A DNA stretch of 23,950 nucleotides from Ruminococcaceae bacterium UBA5396 (lineage in GTDB: Bacteria > Bacillota > Clostridia > Oscillospirales > Acutalibacteraceae). The stretch is taken from assembly GCA_002410715.1 (NCBI GenBank), contig DHOG01000130.1:9841-33790 (forward strand), written 5' to 3'. Shown one piece after another: positions 6,190-14,849 of this stretch (position 1 is the first letter of the stretch; each line of letters begins with the position of its first letter). The notes under the pieces are model-generated. The model was not told the origin of the DNA, ran no database searches, and saw nothing but the letters and a program-made list of their open reading frames with translations. The translations under genes were made by a program, and so were the position numbers.

Positions 6190-8361
6190 ATGAAGAAGTT
6201 TTTATCTGTAATGTTGGCTCTATGTCTGGCTACGGGCACAATGGTGGCTTCGTTCGGGTTTTCAAGTGTGGCGAGTGACAGTTCTGTTGTGGCGAATTAC
6301 AATCCCATTAACACTCCGGGCGAGGATGCCAATGTCGTAAAGGCCTTTGTCGACGCTACGGTTGACAATACCAAGCTTTCTGTTCCGGCGTACAAGTTGG
6401 TTCCGGACGGCGAGAGCACAGGTAATTACGAACGGAAGTTCCAGTTTGATGTGGATGTTACTAAAGTAGGAAATATCACCGATAAAACCGCCTTGGTGAT
6501 TCCCGTGGATACCAGTGCTGCTCCTGGGTTTACCCTGCATGCGACATGGAAGCTGGCGGACGATGGTCAATGGTTCAGACCGAAAATCGGTCAGGTCGCC
6601 TCTTTCATAGACAAAAATGGCAACAAGAGCGATATCACAGTAGGCGTTGTCAACACACTCAACATTGGATCCGGTAAAGTCGGCATACTCATTATCCCGT
6701 TTTCCATTCTTGAGGTTGACTCCGGAACCGGCGATAACGAATTTGATGTTGATACCTTTAAATCGATTCAGTTCCACGCATATTTTGACAATTCTAAAGC
6801 ATTGACCAATGGCGATGTCTTTATCGGTCGGGCTGGCTTGGTCACCGATGTGGCAGCGTTTGTCGCAAATCCAGATATTGTAGGAGATACAGAGCCCGGA
6901 ACCGATCCGGAGCCGGAGCCGGAGCCGGAGCCTGATCCGGATGCCGTTGTTGCCAATTACAACACGGTCAACAAGCCCGGGGAAGACGCCAATATTGTCA
7001 AAGCCTTTATTGCCGCAGAGGTGGATAACACCGTTTTTGATTTTCCGGCATACAAACTGACTCCGGACGGCGAAGGCAAGGACAATTATGAAAGAAAGTT
7101 CCAGTTTGATGTGACTATTTCTAAAGTAGGAAATATTAAGGACAAAACTGCCTTGGTGATCCCGGTAGATACCAGTGCTGCACCTACCTTTACGATGCAT
7201 ACAACCTTTAAAATTGCGGATGACACCCAGTGGTTCAGACCCAAAATTGCAGAAAAAGTGTTGTTCCTGAGCAAAGACGGTAACCAAAGTGAAATTACCG
7301 TTGGTGCTGTGAATACGATCAATATCGGATTAGGCAAAGAGGGCTTCCTGATTATTCCGTTTAATACACTTCAGGTGGATTCCGGAACAGGTGACGGCGT
7401 TTTTAACGTCGAGAAGTTTAAAACTCTTCAGCTACACGCATACTTTGAAAATTCCAAAGCTTTAACTAATGGCGATGTATTCATCGGACAGATTGGATTG
7501 GCAACGGACATTGAGCAGTTTATGTTGGATAATGGTATGAAAATCCCAGTACCTCCTCGCAACGAATCTTCTGAGGAAAACTATGCCATGTATATGATCA
7601 ACGACCTGAGCGGATATGAGGTTGATGACGGCATTGTGGCGATTGAAGGTGAGGTAACGGTTGCTTCTTCGACCAAATCACCAGATAAAAAGAACATTGT
7701 TATCACTCCGAAGAGTGGCAAGTCGAGCGTGACGATCTCCAACGATATGAGTGATTTAGACATTGCTAACGCTTCCGGTTCCTCCGGCATTCTGTTCTGG
7801 ATCAGTGTGCCCTCGAATGTGGTTAAGGCAGGCTTTAGTATCGGTACACAGGATTCTTTTGGCGGACAGGTTGAAGTGTTCCAGACACCCAGCACGCCAA
7901 TTATTTATACCGTTATTGGAAAAGACGGTATCATCAGAGAAAAGAATGCTGTTCTGGAATTTGAAGGCGGATTTGAAGGATGGGTTATCATCCCACGAGA
8001 GAGCTTCCACTATATCCAAGATAAATCCACTTTTGTGAACGCTAAGCTGGATTTTGATCTGATGGGCAACCTGACATTCCATTTTGATACTGCGGCCTAT
8101 CCGTCCATTGCAAATGCAGGTATTGATTTTGATGATTTGGCACTTTACGATGATATTGAGTATTTGACGAAGTCATTGGAAGGAAAAGTCTCGGATGGGG
8201 ATTCTGACACTGACCCCGAAACCCCGGGAGAGGATGAGGACCTCGACGAGGAAGGCCCTGCTACAGGTGATCGCTTACCGGTTGCTATGGTTGTGCTTAC
8301 GATTCTGGCATCTATGACGGCCATCGTTTCCGCAAAGTCTAAAAAACGCATTCATTTCTAA
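6190..8361 (+). CDS. Secreted three-module surface protein with wall-anchor-like tail
   Basis: A 723-residue secreted protein that I cannot assign to a named family. It has a signal peptide at residues 1 to about 30. Two tandem, highly similar modules cover residues 33-229 and 253-449, both opening VVANYN and sharing YERKFQFDV, KTALVIPVDTSAAP, QWFRPKI, DSGTGD and SKALTNGDVFIG. A PEPEPEPEPDPD spacer separates them. A third domain (about 465-665) keeps similar strand patterns (GWVIIP versus FLIIPF). All look like beta-sandwiches, plausibly carbohydrate-binding, by inference. The tail is acidic, then GPATGD (689-694), a hydrophobic segment and a basic end SKKR: this matches the layout of a sortase signal of the variant PxTGD kind rather than classic LPxTG. 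RBS AAGGGAGG is 8 bases before the ATG. It may be a glycan-capture protein on the cell wall. Confidence 0.85.
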   Translation: MKKFLSVMLALCLATGTMVASFGFSSVASDSSVVANYNPINTPGEDANVVKAFVDATVDNTKLSVPAYKLVPDGESTGNYERKFQFDVDVTKVGNITDKTALVIPVDTSAAPGFTLHATWKLADDGQWFRPKIGQVASFIDKNGNKSDITVGVVNTLNIGSGKVGILIIPFSILEVDSGTGDNEFDVDTFKSIQFHAYFDNSKALTNGDVFIGRAGLVTDVAAFVANPDIVGDTEPGTDPEPEPEPEPDPDAVVANYNTVNKPGEDANIVKAFIAAEVDNTVFDFPAYKLTPDGEGKDNYERKFQFDVTISKVGNIKDKTALVIPVDTSAAPTFTMHTTFKIADDTQWFRPKIAEKVLFLSKDGNQSEITVGAVNTINIGLGKEGFLIIPFNTLQVDSGTGDGVFNVEKFKTLQLHAYFENSKALTNGDVFIGQIGLATDIEQFMLDNGMKIPVPPRNESSEENYAMYMINDLSGYEVDDGIVAIEGEVTVASSTKSPDKKNIVITPKSGKSSVTISNDMSDLDIANASGSSGILFWISVPSNVVKAGFSIGTQDSFGGQVEVFQTPSTPIIYTVIGKDGIIREKNAVLEFEGGFEGWVIIPRESFHYIQDKSTFVNAKLDFDLMGNLTFHFDTAAYPSIANAGIDFDDLALYDDIEYLTKSLEGKVSDGDSDTDPETPGEDEDLDEEGPATGDRLPVAMVVLTILASMTAIVSAKSKKRIHF
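6286..6876 (+). repeat. Tandem module copy 1 (in the surface protein)
   Basis: First copy of a duplicated ~197-codon unit. The second copy begins exactly 660 bases (220 codons) later and aligns without gaps over its whole length at protein level, with long stretches also similar in DNA. This indicates an intragenic duplication. Confidence 0.9.
6907..6930 (+). repeat. CCGGAG hexamer, four tandem copies
   Basis: Four perfect copies of CCGGAG encode the Pro-Glu part of the spacer between the two modules. The unit is two codons, so slippage changes spacer length without breaking the frame. Confidence 0.9.
6946..7536 (+). repeat. Tandem module copy 2 (in the surface protein)
   Basis: Second copy of the duplicated unit. 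Most differences from copy 1 are conservative or synonymous. The blocks NYERKFQFDV, ALVIPVDTSAAP and SKALTNGDVFIG are identical in both copies, pointing to the conserved fold core. Confidence 0.9.
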
Positions 8362-8375
8362 TCAAGTGCTTCTTT

Positions 8376-8414
8376 GGATAAGGAGATACAGGAAGACAGT
8401 GTATCTCCTTATCC
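8376..8414 (+). terminator. Probable terminator, perfect 15-bp hairpin
   Basis: Arms at 8376-8390 and 8400-8414 are exact reverse complements around a 9-base loop, starting 14 bases after the surface-protein stop. The stem is followed by GAC and then TTCTTTT, an imperfect T-rich tract. It may be a leaky intrinsic terminator or a 3'-end stabiliser. The 135-base gap that holds it carries no convincing promoter that I can see. Confidence 0.6.
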
Positions 8415-8499
8415 GACTTCTTTTGAACACGGTAGATAGGGCTCCCTGACCTTCTCATGTCATTAATGCGATTATTATCCGGAAAGGAACAGACTTATG

Positions 8500-11412
8500 A
8501 TGATTCATAGATTCCATTCGACAGGACGGTATCGAATTCTTGCGCTATTCGCGATATTGTGCATGGTGATTTCAAGCACGGTAATGGTGAGGGGAAAAAC
8601 TCTGTCTGACCGTATTGGTTACCAAAGTAACGAGCAAGAAACCGATCGTTTATTTTCTGCCCATTATTACAGCACATACCTCCAGGAGGTTGGGGTACAG
8701 GATGCCGATGGATCGGATGTTATTGTTGATCTCTGGTCATACAAGGGCGTGGAGGGAACACAGCCCGAAAGCCATACGCTCTTTGGACGAGAGAATGTGA
8801 TGGTTTGGGGAGGGGATTGCCAGCAGATCAGCTGGGACATCCAGGTCGAAAGTGCTGGATTGTATGAATTGTGGATTGATTATCTGCCCTATCAGGGCAA
8901 TGGCTTGCCGGTGATTCGCGGTGCCATGATTGACGGTGAATATCTTTATGACGAAGCCATGAACTTTACACTCAATCGTTTTTGGCAGGATGAAGGTGCT
9001 CCAAAAGTTAATAATTTGGGCGATGAAGTGCTTCCAGCACAAAAAGAAACGGTTCAGTGGTCCTCCAAGCCCATGATGGATAGTCAGGGCAAATACGCAT
9101 CCGCTTTAAAAATGAATCTGACTGAGGGAACGCACACGCTGACGCTGGTATATGTGGATCAGCCCGTGGCTATCAGTGGCATCCGGTTTCAAGTGCCTCA
9201 GCCAATCCTTCCATATGAACAGGTATTGAAACAATACCGTGACGCTGGATACACGAATGCGACCAAAAGCATTCGATTTGAAGCCGAGGACGTTCGACAT
9301 ATCAATTATAAAAGCGACTCCGGTATCACCATGGTTAGCAGTTCAAAGACCAATGCATCACCCACATCGCTCACTTCTCGCCTCTATAATGCGATAGGCG
9401 GCTACAGCTGGCGCAAAGGTAATGATACGATTGAATGGAATTTTTCCGTACCGGAAAATGGATTATATAAAATAGCTTTGAGAATTCGGCAAAACTTCGG
9501 CAATGGTCTTTCAACAACACGGCAGATTGCCATTGACGGAGAAGTGCCGTTTGAGGAGTTATTGGAATACACATTTGCTTACAATGATAATTTAACTACG
9601 CACGTGTTACAAAATGCGGATAAAGAACCGCTGCTCGTGTATCTCACAGCGGGAGAACATACCCTGTCCATGACTGCGAAATTGGGAGACATGACGCGTT
9701 TGCTGCATACTCTCACAGATATTACTGAGGTTTTGTCGACAACCGTTCGCAATGTAACCATGATCACCGGACAAAACCCGGACATCAATTACGACTATGA
9801 GCTGGAGAAGTCTATTCCTTCGCTGCTCACCAATATAGCCGGCATTATAGAATCGTTGGAAAGCGGAATCGGGTACATCGGGGAGATGACAGCGAAAACT
9901 ACGAGTATTCAGAATAATCTGGTCATGCTAAAAGATCAGTTGTCTGAGGTATATCAAACCCCGCGATTAATTCCCCGCCGTTTGGGCGATTTAAACTCGT
10001 CACTCACCAGCTTGGGCGACTGGCTTTCCGAGCTGAAGGAGGTACCGCTTACACTCGACTACATAGAATTTGCTGCACCTGACACAATACCTGAAAATAA
10101 AAAGGAATCGTTGTTTGACCGTTTCCTTTCCTTGTGCGCTAACGTGGTACTGTCTTTTACCAAAGACTATGACGCCATTGGCAGTATTGGTGGGAGCTCT
10201 GCGGAAGTAACGGAGGTGCTGGACCTCTGGATCAGCCGCGGCGAAGAGTGGTGTGAAATTCTCAAAGAGTTGGTTGATAGTCAGTACACGCCCGAATCGC
10301 GCATTGGCGTGCGCATCAATATTCTACCGTCCGGCACCTTGGGCGGCGGTGTCAATCCGCTGTTGCTTGCTATCAATGCGGGATCGGCGCCGGATGTTGC
10401 GATGGGATTGCCCAGCACTATCCCTGTGGAATATGCAATCCGCAAGGCGATGTATGATTTGTCAACCCTTTCGGGTTTTAGCGAGTTCAAACAAAACTAC
10501 CTTGAAGAATCCTTTGTGCCTTTGACCTATGAGTCCGGCATATACGGTGTTCCGGAAACCATAAATTTTCGTGTTTTGTTTTACCGTACCGACATCTTCC
10601 GTCAGTTGAATCTCAAGTTGCCCGATACGTGGGACGATGTGTACAATTCACTGCTTCCGGCACTGTATCAGTACAACATGGGAATGCATCTTCCAGCGCA
10701 ATACGATATGTTTATCTATCAAAATGGAGGCAACTATTACACCGGAGACGGATATAAAACTCTGCTTGGAAGCGTGGAAGCCTATAACGGTATAAACCAG
10801 CTGATTAAAAACTATACCGACTATGGTATTCCGTTTGCTGCGAACTTTTTCAACCGGATGCGTACAGGGGAAATGCCGGTGGGAATTGGTGATTTTTCAC
10901 TGTATATGCAGTTGACATACGGGGCTCCTGAGCTGACGGGCAAGTGGTCGATTGCTCCCATACCCGGCACCCGTCAAGCGGATGGTGGCGTTGATCGTTC
11001 GGTCGGATCGCTGATCGGAACCGCAACCGCTGTCCTTCAAGGGAGCGAAAAAGTTGAACAGGCATGGGATTTCATCAAATGGTACTCACAGTATAATGTG
11101 CAGGTGGAGTATGGGCGGCAACTGGAGTCGCGGATAGGGACATCTGCCCGCTGGAATACCGCAAATATTCAGGCATTCAAGAGCTTGCCATGGAACTACA
11201 ACGATTTGAAAACGATCGAACAGTCGTGGAGATGGGCGCGTGAAACACCGGTTGTGTTGGGTAGCTATTTTACTGCCCGTCATCTGGGGAATGCTCTTAC
11301 CCGCTGCGTTGTCAACAACGAAACCGTGCGCGATTCGCTTGAAGAGGCTGTGAAACAAATTGATAAGGAGCTTAAACGCAAGCAGGAAAGCTACGGTATT
11401 TTTGTGAATTGA
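8500..11412 (+). CDS. Carbohydrate-binding domains fused to ABC solute-binding domain
   Basis: A large secreted protein: 970 residues from ATG 8500, or 971 from the adjacent ATG at 8497; GGAAAGGA about 8 bases upstream fits either. Numbering here is from 8497. There is a hydrophobic N-terminal segment (about 13-31) with no clear lipobox, so it may be cleaved or remain as an anchor. Two beta-sandwich-like domains follow: about 40-240 and 255-410, the second opening IRFEAEDV as in CBM6/CBM35-type modules, with GLYKIALRIRQ and AGEHTLSM strands. A helical stretch (about 415-560) leads to a family-1 solute-binding fold from about 573 to 965, which starts DLWISRGEEW (D576), with NAGSAPDVAMG, GIYGVPETINFRVLFYR and PDTWDDVYNSL. 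Binding proteins of this kind are normally ~400-450 residues, so half of this one is added. It directly precedes a permease pair, its likely partner. Confidence 0.88.
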   Translation: MIHRFHSTGRYRILALFAILCMVISSTVMVRGKTLSDRIGYQSNEQETDRLFSAHYYSTYLQEVGVQDADGSDVIVDLWSYKGVEGTQPESHTLFGRENVMVWGGDCQQISWDIQVESAGLYELWIDYLPYQGNGLPVIRGAMIDGEYLYDEAMNFTLNRFWQDEGAPKVNNLGDEVLPAQKETVQWSSKPMMDSQGKYASALKMNLTEGTHTLTLVYVDQPVAISGIRFQVPQPILPYEQVLKQYRDAGYTNATKSIRFEAEDVRHINYKSDSGITMVSSSKTNASPTSLTSRLYNAIGGYSWRKGNDTIEWNFSVPENGLYKIALRIRQNFGNGLSTTRQIAIDGEVPFEELLEYTFAYNDNLTTHVLQNADKEPLLVYLTAGEHTLSMTAKLGDMTRLLHTLTDITEVLSTTVRNVTMITGQNPDINYDYELEKSIPSLLTNIAGIIESLESGIGYIGEMTAKTTSIQNNLVMLKDQLSEVYQTPRLIPRRLGDLNSSLTSLGDWLSELKEVPLTLDYIEFAAPDTIPENKKESLFDRFLSLCANVVLSFTKDYDAIGSIGGSSAEVTEVLDLWISRGEEWCEILKELVDSQYTPESRIGVRINILPSGTLGGGVNPLLLAINAGSAPDVAMGLPSTIPVEYAIRKAMYDLSTLSGFSEFKQNYLEESFVPLTYESGIYGVPETINFRVLFYRTDIFRQLNLKLPDTWDDVYNSLLPALYQYNMGMHLPAQYDMFIYQNGGNYYTGDGYKTLLGSVEAYNGINQLIKNYTDYGIPFAANFFNRMRTGEMPVGIGDFSLYMQLTYGAPELTGKWSIAPIPGTRQADGGVDRSVGSLIGTATAVLQGSEKVEQAWDFIKWYSQYNVQVEYGRQLESRIGTSARWNTANIQAFKSLPWNYNDLKTIEQSWRWARETPVVLGSYFTARHLGNALTRCVVNNETVRDSLEEAVKQIDKELKRKQESYGIFVN

Positions 11413-11495
11413 CCCGAATCCGGCTTGGTCAGTTGACGACCGGCTCCAGGGAATACGAATTTTGTCTGGCAGATTGGTTCTGCCCGATTACAAAT

Positions 11496-11500
11496 GGAGG
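11496..11500 (+). promoter_or_regulatory. RBS that favours a GTG start for the permease
   Basis: GGAGG overlaps the in-frame ATG at 11494 and lies 8 bases before the in-frame GTG at 11509. No other site precedes 11494. The 96 bases between the stop at 11412 and this start hold no long inverted repeat that I can see. Confidence 0.6.
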
Positions 11501-11508
11501 AAGCTATA

Positions 11509-12435
11509 GTGGCGGCTAATCAGATAGCGGGAAAACCACCTATCAGACGTTCTTTACGACGAATACCGATGAGCAGCAACCGAAAAACGGCAATTATCTT
11601 TTTTGCTCCTTTTTTTATTTTATTTTGTATCTTCATTGTTGGACCGGTGGTGCAGTCGATCATCATTAGCCTAACCAACTACGACTTGATACAAGAAGCG
11701 AAATTTGTGGGGCTGAACAACTATAAGCTGCTGTTCATGGATGATGAGATTTTTATGATTGCCCTTAAAAACACGCTGGTGTTCGCTTGTATCGCCGGTC
11801 CGGCAGGGTATCTGGCTTCGTTTATTATGGCGTGGGTTCTGGACGGTCTGAAATTCCGCACGCTGTTTGCATTGGCATTTTACGCGCCTTCGATTACCAG
11901 TGGTGTGGCGATGTCGGTGGTGTGGTTGTATTTCTTTTCGCCTGATCGTTACGGTTTGATAAACAACTTCTTAATCAACAGTGGAATCATCAGCTCGCCT
12001 ATTCTGTGGAATCAGGACCCAACGACCATTCTTCCTGTTTCCATCCTGATACAAATATGGATGAGCATGGGAACAGGCTTTCTCGTGTTTATGGCTGGTT
12101 TAAAAAACGTACAAAAGGAGCTGTATGAGGCAGCAGCGATTGATGGCTTGAAAAGCCGTTTTCAGGAGCTTTATTATATTACACTACCTCAAATGAAGCC
12201 ACAGCTGTTATTTGGCGCCATCAATACCATTGCCGGCTCGTTTGGTGTGTTTGATATTATTGTCAGCTTTGCCGGAATGCCTACCCCGAACTATGCAGGC
12301 CACACCATTGTGGCACATTTGTATGATTATGCCTTTATCAAGTTTGAAATGGGCTATGCCTCGGCTATTGCCGTAGTGCTTTTTGTGATGACTTTTGTCA
12401 TCGGCCGCTTTTTCATGTGGCTGCTGCGTGATTAA
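11509..12435 (+). CDS. CUT1 sugar ABC transporter permease, MalF/UgpA type (pair 1)
   Basis: A 308-residue inner-membrane permease. A basic N-terminus precedes about six membrane helices, the first at FFAPFFILFCIFIVGPVVQSI. The cytoplasmic coupling loop near the C-terminus has the EAA signature ELYEAAAIDG followed by ITLP, which docks an ATPase of the MalK/MsmX kind. It should pair with the permease that follows to import oligosaccharide delivered by the fusion solute-binding protein encoded 96 bases upstream. The GTG at 11509 is preferred to ATG 11494, whose codon overlaps the GGAGG site. ATG 11569 is a further possibility that would shorten the basic tail by 20 residues. Substrate cannot be read from the sequence. 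Confidence 0.93.
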   Translation: MAANQIAGKPPIRRSLRRIPMSSNRKTAIIFFAPFFILFCIFIVGPVVQSIIISLTNYDLIQEAKFVGLNNYKLLFMDDEIFMIALKNTLVFACIAGPAGYLASFIMAWVLDGLKFRTLFALAFYAPSITSGVAMSVVWLYFFSPDRYGLINNFLINSGIISSPILWNQDPTTILPVSILIQIWMSMGTGFLVFMAGLKNVQKELYEAAAIDGLKSRFQELYYITLPQMKPQLLFGAINTIAGSFGVFDIIVSFAGMPTPNYAGHTIVAHLYDYAFIKFEMGYASAIAVVLFVMTFVIGRFFMWLLRD

Positions 12436-12512
12436 TAATAATGGCTACGGAACAATACGAGTCTTAAATGAGAGATGGTATTGACTACAGGCAGAAAGGA
12501 ATTATCCTTATT

Positions 12513-13391
12513 ATGGTAAAAACAGGGATACACATTCGTTTTGGGCGAAAACAGATAACCATAAGCTCAAAACGTGTGTGGTTATATATGTTTGTACTTA
12601 TATTGGTCACGTTTACCGCAATGCCGCTGGTTTATGTGGTTGTCACAGCATTCAAGCCGTTGGATGAACTGCTGCGATTTCCGCCGCGGTTCTTTGTAGA
12701 ACGGCCGACGACGCGAAACTTTGGCGACCTGGTGCTGGCAGTTGGTAGCTCCAGTGTACCGTTTCTGCGGTATTTTTTGAATAGCGTCTATGTGGCAGTG
12801 GTCACCGTATTCCTAACGGTTATCGTATCAGCGTTGGGCGCCTATGCTATGACAAAGTTGGATCTGCCATTCCGCAGCGCCTTGTTCTCTTTGATTATTG
12901 CTGCCATGATGTTCCCCTCACAGGTAACGCAGATTCCCAACTACCTGACGGTAAATGGTCTGGGGCTGGTTAACACCACGTGGGCATTAATTATCCCCAA
13001 AATAGCGGTAGCGTTTAACTTTTTTTTGATGAAACAGTTTTGTGAACAACTGCCTAACGCTCTGCTTGAGGCGGCGCGCATTGACGGCGCCGGTGAGTCT
13101 CGTATTTTCAGAAGCATCGTCTTTCCGTTCCTGAAACCGGCATGGGCATCGTTGATTGTATTTTCATTTGTATCCAACTGGAACGATTATTTTGGACCTC
13201 TGGTGTACATTACCAGTCAGGCAAAGAAAACGCTCCCACTTGCGATTCAGTCAATTGCAGAGGGCGGTAGCATTGCCCGTGCAGGTGCGATGGCAGCTGC
13301 CACCTTTCTGATGACGATGCCAACCGTGATTATTTATACGGTCATGCAAAGGCGGGTTATTGAAACGATGGCACATTCAGGCATCAAATAA
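12513..13391 (+). CDS. CUT1 sugar ABC transporter permease, MalG/UgpE type (pair 1)
   Basis: A 292-residue permease with about six membrane helices and the family hallmarks of MalG-type subunits: a long first periplasm-facing loop after VVVTAFKPLDELLRFPPRF, the EAA loop LLEAARIDGAGESRIF with FPFLKP, WNDYFGPLVY, and the C-terminus MAHSGIK. It would form a heterodimer with the preceding MalF-type subunit. I place the start at ATG 12513, where GAAAGGA (12494-12500) lies 12 bases upstream. The in-frame ATG at 12468 would add 15 residues but has no clear site. This start is the least certain of the permeases. A 77-base gap separates the pair, with nothing notable in it. Confidence 0.92.
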   Translation: MVKTGIHIRFGRKQITISSKRVWLYMFVLILVTFTAMPLVYVVVTAFKPLDELLRFPPRFFVERPTTRNFGDLVLAVGSSSVPFLRYFLNSVYVAVVTVFLTVIVSALGAYAMTKLDLPFRSALFSLIIAAMMFPSQVTQIPNYLTVNGLGLVNTTWALIIPKIAVAFNFFLMKQFCEQLPNALLEAARIDGAGESRIFRSIVFPFLKPAWASLIVFSFVSNWNDYFGPLVYITSQAKKTLPLAIQSIAEGGSIARAGAMAAATFLMTMPTVIIYTVMQRRVIETMAHSGIK

Positions 13392-13409
13392 GCGGAGAGG
13401 TGAGGTACC

Positions 13410-14837
13410 ATGAAAAACATATTCCGACTACTGTGCGTGCTAATCCTGTGCGCTTATTTAACTTTACAGGCTGCCGCTTTTGACTATCGTGACAATGGAT
13501 ACGCACTTTCCGAGGATGGTAAACAACGTGTTGCGATTCCCAAACCATATACCGTAAAGACGGTAATCAAAGAGTTTGGCGGCTCACAAACAACCCTCAA
13601 TTCACCGCAGGATTTGTTTTTGTCAGAAACTGGAGAGTATTATATAGCCGATACCGAAAACGATCGTATTATCAAGCTGGACAGCGATTTTCAGTTTATC
13701 GCCGAGTTTACACAGGCTGACGATTCAGCATTGTCCAAGCCCACCGGAGTGTTTGTCGACAATGTTGGGGATCTGTGGGTTGCGGATTCGGGCAACGCTC
13801 GTATTGTACATTTAGACGAGCAAGGCAAGTATATCGAAAAATTTGTCAAACCCGAATCCGATTTGCTGTATAATGTTACATCGTTTGTGCCCACAAAAAT
13901 TGCCATTAACCCCATTAACAACTACCTCTATATCATTATGGGGAAGCAGTTCATGATGCTGGATGCGGCGAACCAGTTTAAAGGATATGTGGGTGCGAAT
14001 CAGATTGGATTTAATTTTTTCAACTGGCTGGTTCAGAACTTTGCGTCTGAGGAATTGAAATTTCAGCTCACCAAGGTTGAACCGCCTTCCTACAGTAATT
14101 TCATGATGACCGAGGATGGCCGTGTGGTGGCTGTGGGCATGAGCAGCAACAGCCGTATCAGCATTATTAATACGGTGGGCAGCAATATTTATCCCAGCGG
14201 CAACTACGGTGAGGTCGCCTATGAGGACGACGGAACACCTATCAATCCATTGTTTGTGGATGTAACCATAGACGACAATCAGATTATTTCCGTTATTGAA
14301 CAAAATTCGAAATTCATTTACCAATACGATTCCGAGGGACAGTTAATCTGTTTTTTTGGTGGTGAGGGTTTGTCGGCAGGGTTCTTTGGTATGCCATCCT
14401 CCATCGTATCGGATAAACAAGGCAACTTGGTTGTGTTGGATTCTATGTTAAACCAGATTCAGGTGTTTCAGCCTACCGAATTCATTTCACTCGTTCATAA
14501 TGCCATTGTTCAGTATAACGCCGGTTTTTATGAAGAATCCATGGCCAGTTGGGATAGAGTGAAGGAGAAAGACAGCACATATGGGCTGTCGCGCAATTTT
14601 ATTGGTAAAATCCGTATGAAAAACGGTCAATATACCGAAGCACTGGAGGATTTCCGGTTAAGCGGTGACAAAGTGAATTACGGGAAAACCTTTGAATCGC
14701 TGCGGTACCAGTTTTTACAGAAGTATTTTTACGTCATTGTAATATCGGCAGCGGTGCTATTCATTTTGTTGGCATTGTTGATTAAAAAATCCCGCAAGTT
14801 TATTAGCAACCTTCAAGCCAAGCTTTGGAAGCAGTAA
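13410..14837 (+). CDS. NHL-type beta-propeller protein with C-terminal membrane anchor
   Basis: A 475-residue envelope protein. There is a signal peptide (1 to about 23, ending LQAAAF), then NHL/gluconolactonase-like propeller repeats, seen as LNSPQDLFLSETGEYYIADTENDRIIKLD, LSKPTGVFVDNVGDLWVADSGNARIVHLD and FGMPSSIVSDKQGNLVVLD. Next is a short helical part that resembles TPR units (YNAGFYEESMASWDRV, NGQYTEALEDF), one membrane helix (about 440-463) and a basic tail. The propeller would face outside and the tail the cytoplasm. NHL propellers often mediate protein or glycan contacts. No catalytic residues are evident. Good RBS (GGAGAGGTGAGG) before ATG 13410. The gene follows permease pair 1 by 18 bases and precedes the Yip1-like gene by 12, so the three probably act together. 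Confidence 0.85.
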   Translation: MKNIFRLLCVLILCAYLTLQAAAFDYRDNGYALSEDGKQRVAIPKPYTVKTVIKEFGGSQTTLNSPQDLFLSETGEYYIADTENDRIIKLDSDFQFIAEFTQADDSALSKPTGVFVDNVGDLWVADSGNARIVHLDEQGKYIEKFVKPESDLLYNVTSFVPTKIAINPINNYLYIIMGKQFMMLDAANQFKGYVGANQIGFNFFNWLVQNFASEELKFQLTKVEPPSYSNFMMTEDGRVVAVGMSSNSRISIINTVGSNIYPSGNYGEVAYEDDGTPINPLFVDVTIDDNQIISVIEQNSKFIYQYDSEGQLICFFGGEGLSAGFFGMPSSIVSDKQGNLVVLDSMLNQIQVFQPTEFISLVHNAIVQYNAGFYEESMASWDRVKEKDSTYGLSRNFIGKIRMKNGQYTEALEDFRLSGDKVNYGKTFESLRYQFLQKYFYVIVISAAVLFILLALLIKKSRKFISNLQAKLWKQ

Positions 14838-14849
14838 GGGGGGACAGCA

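Noticed and set aside
6907..6930. CCGGAG repeats as a phase-variation switch or CRISPR-like array.
   Set aside because: The unit is a multiple of three, so slippage cannot switch the frame, and there are no spacers between the units.
6262..7287. A 341-codon open frame on the minus strand across the duplicated modules.
   Set aside because: It lies wholly within a well-supported + strand gene, its product is rich in residues typical of antisense shadows (Arg, His, Ile, Asn), it has no convincing ribosome site, and its internal repeat simply mirrors the duplication on the + strand.
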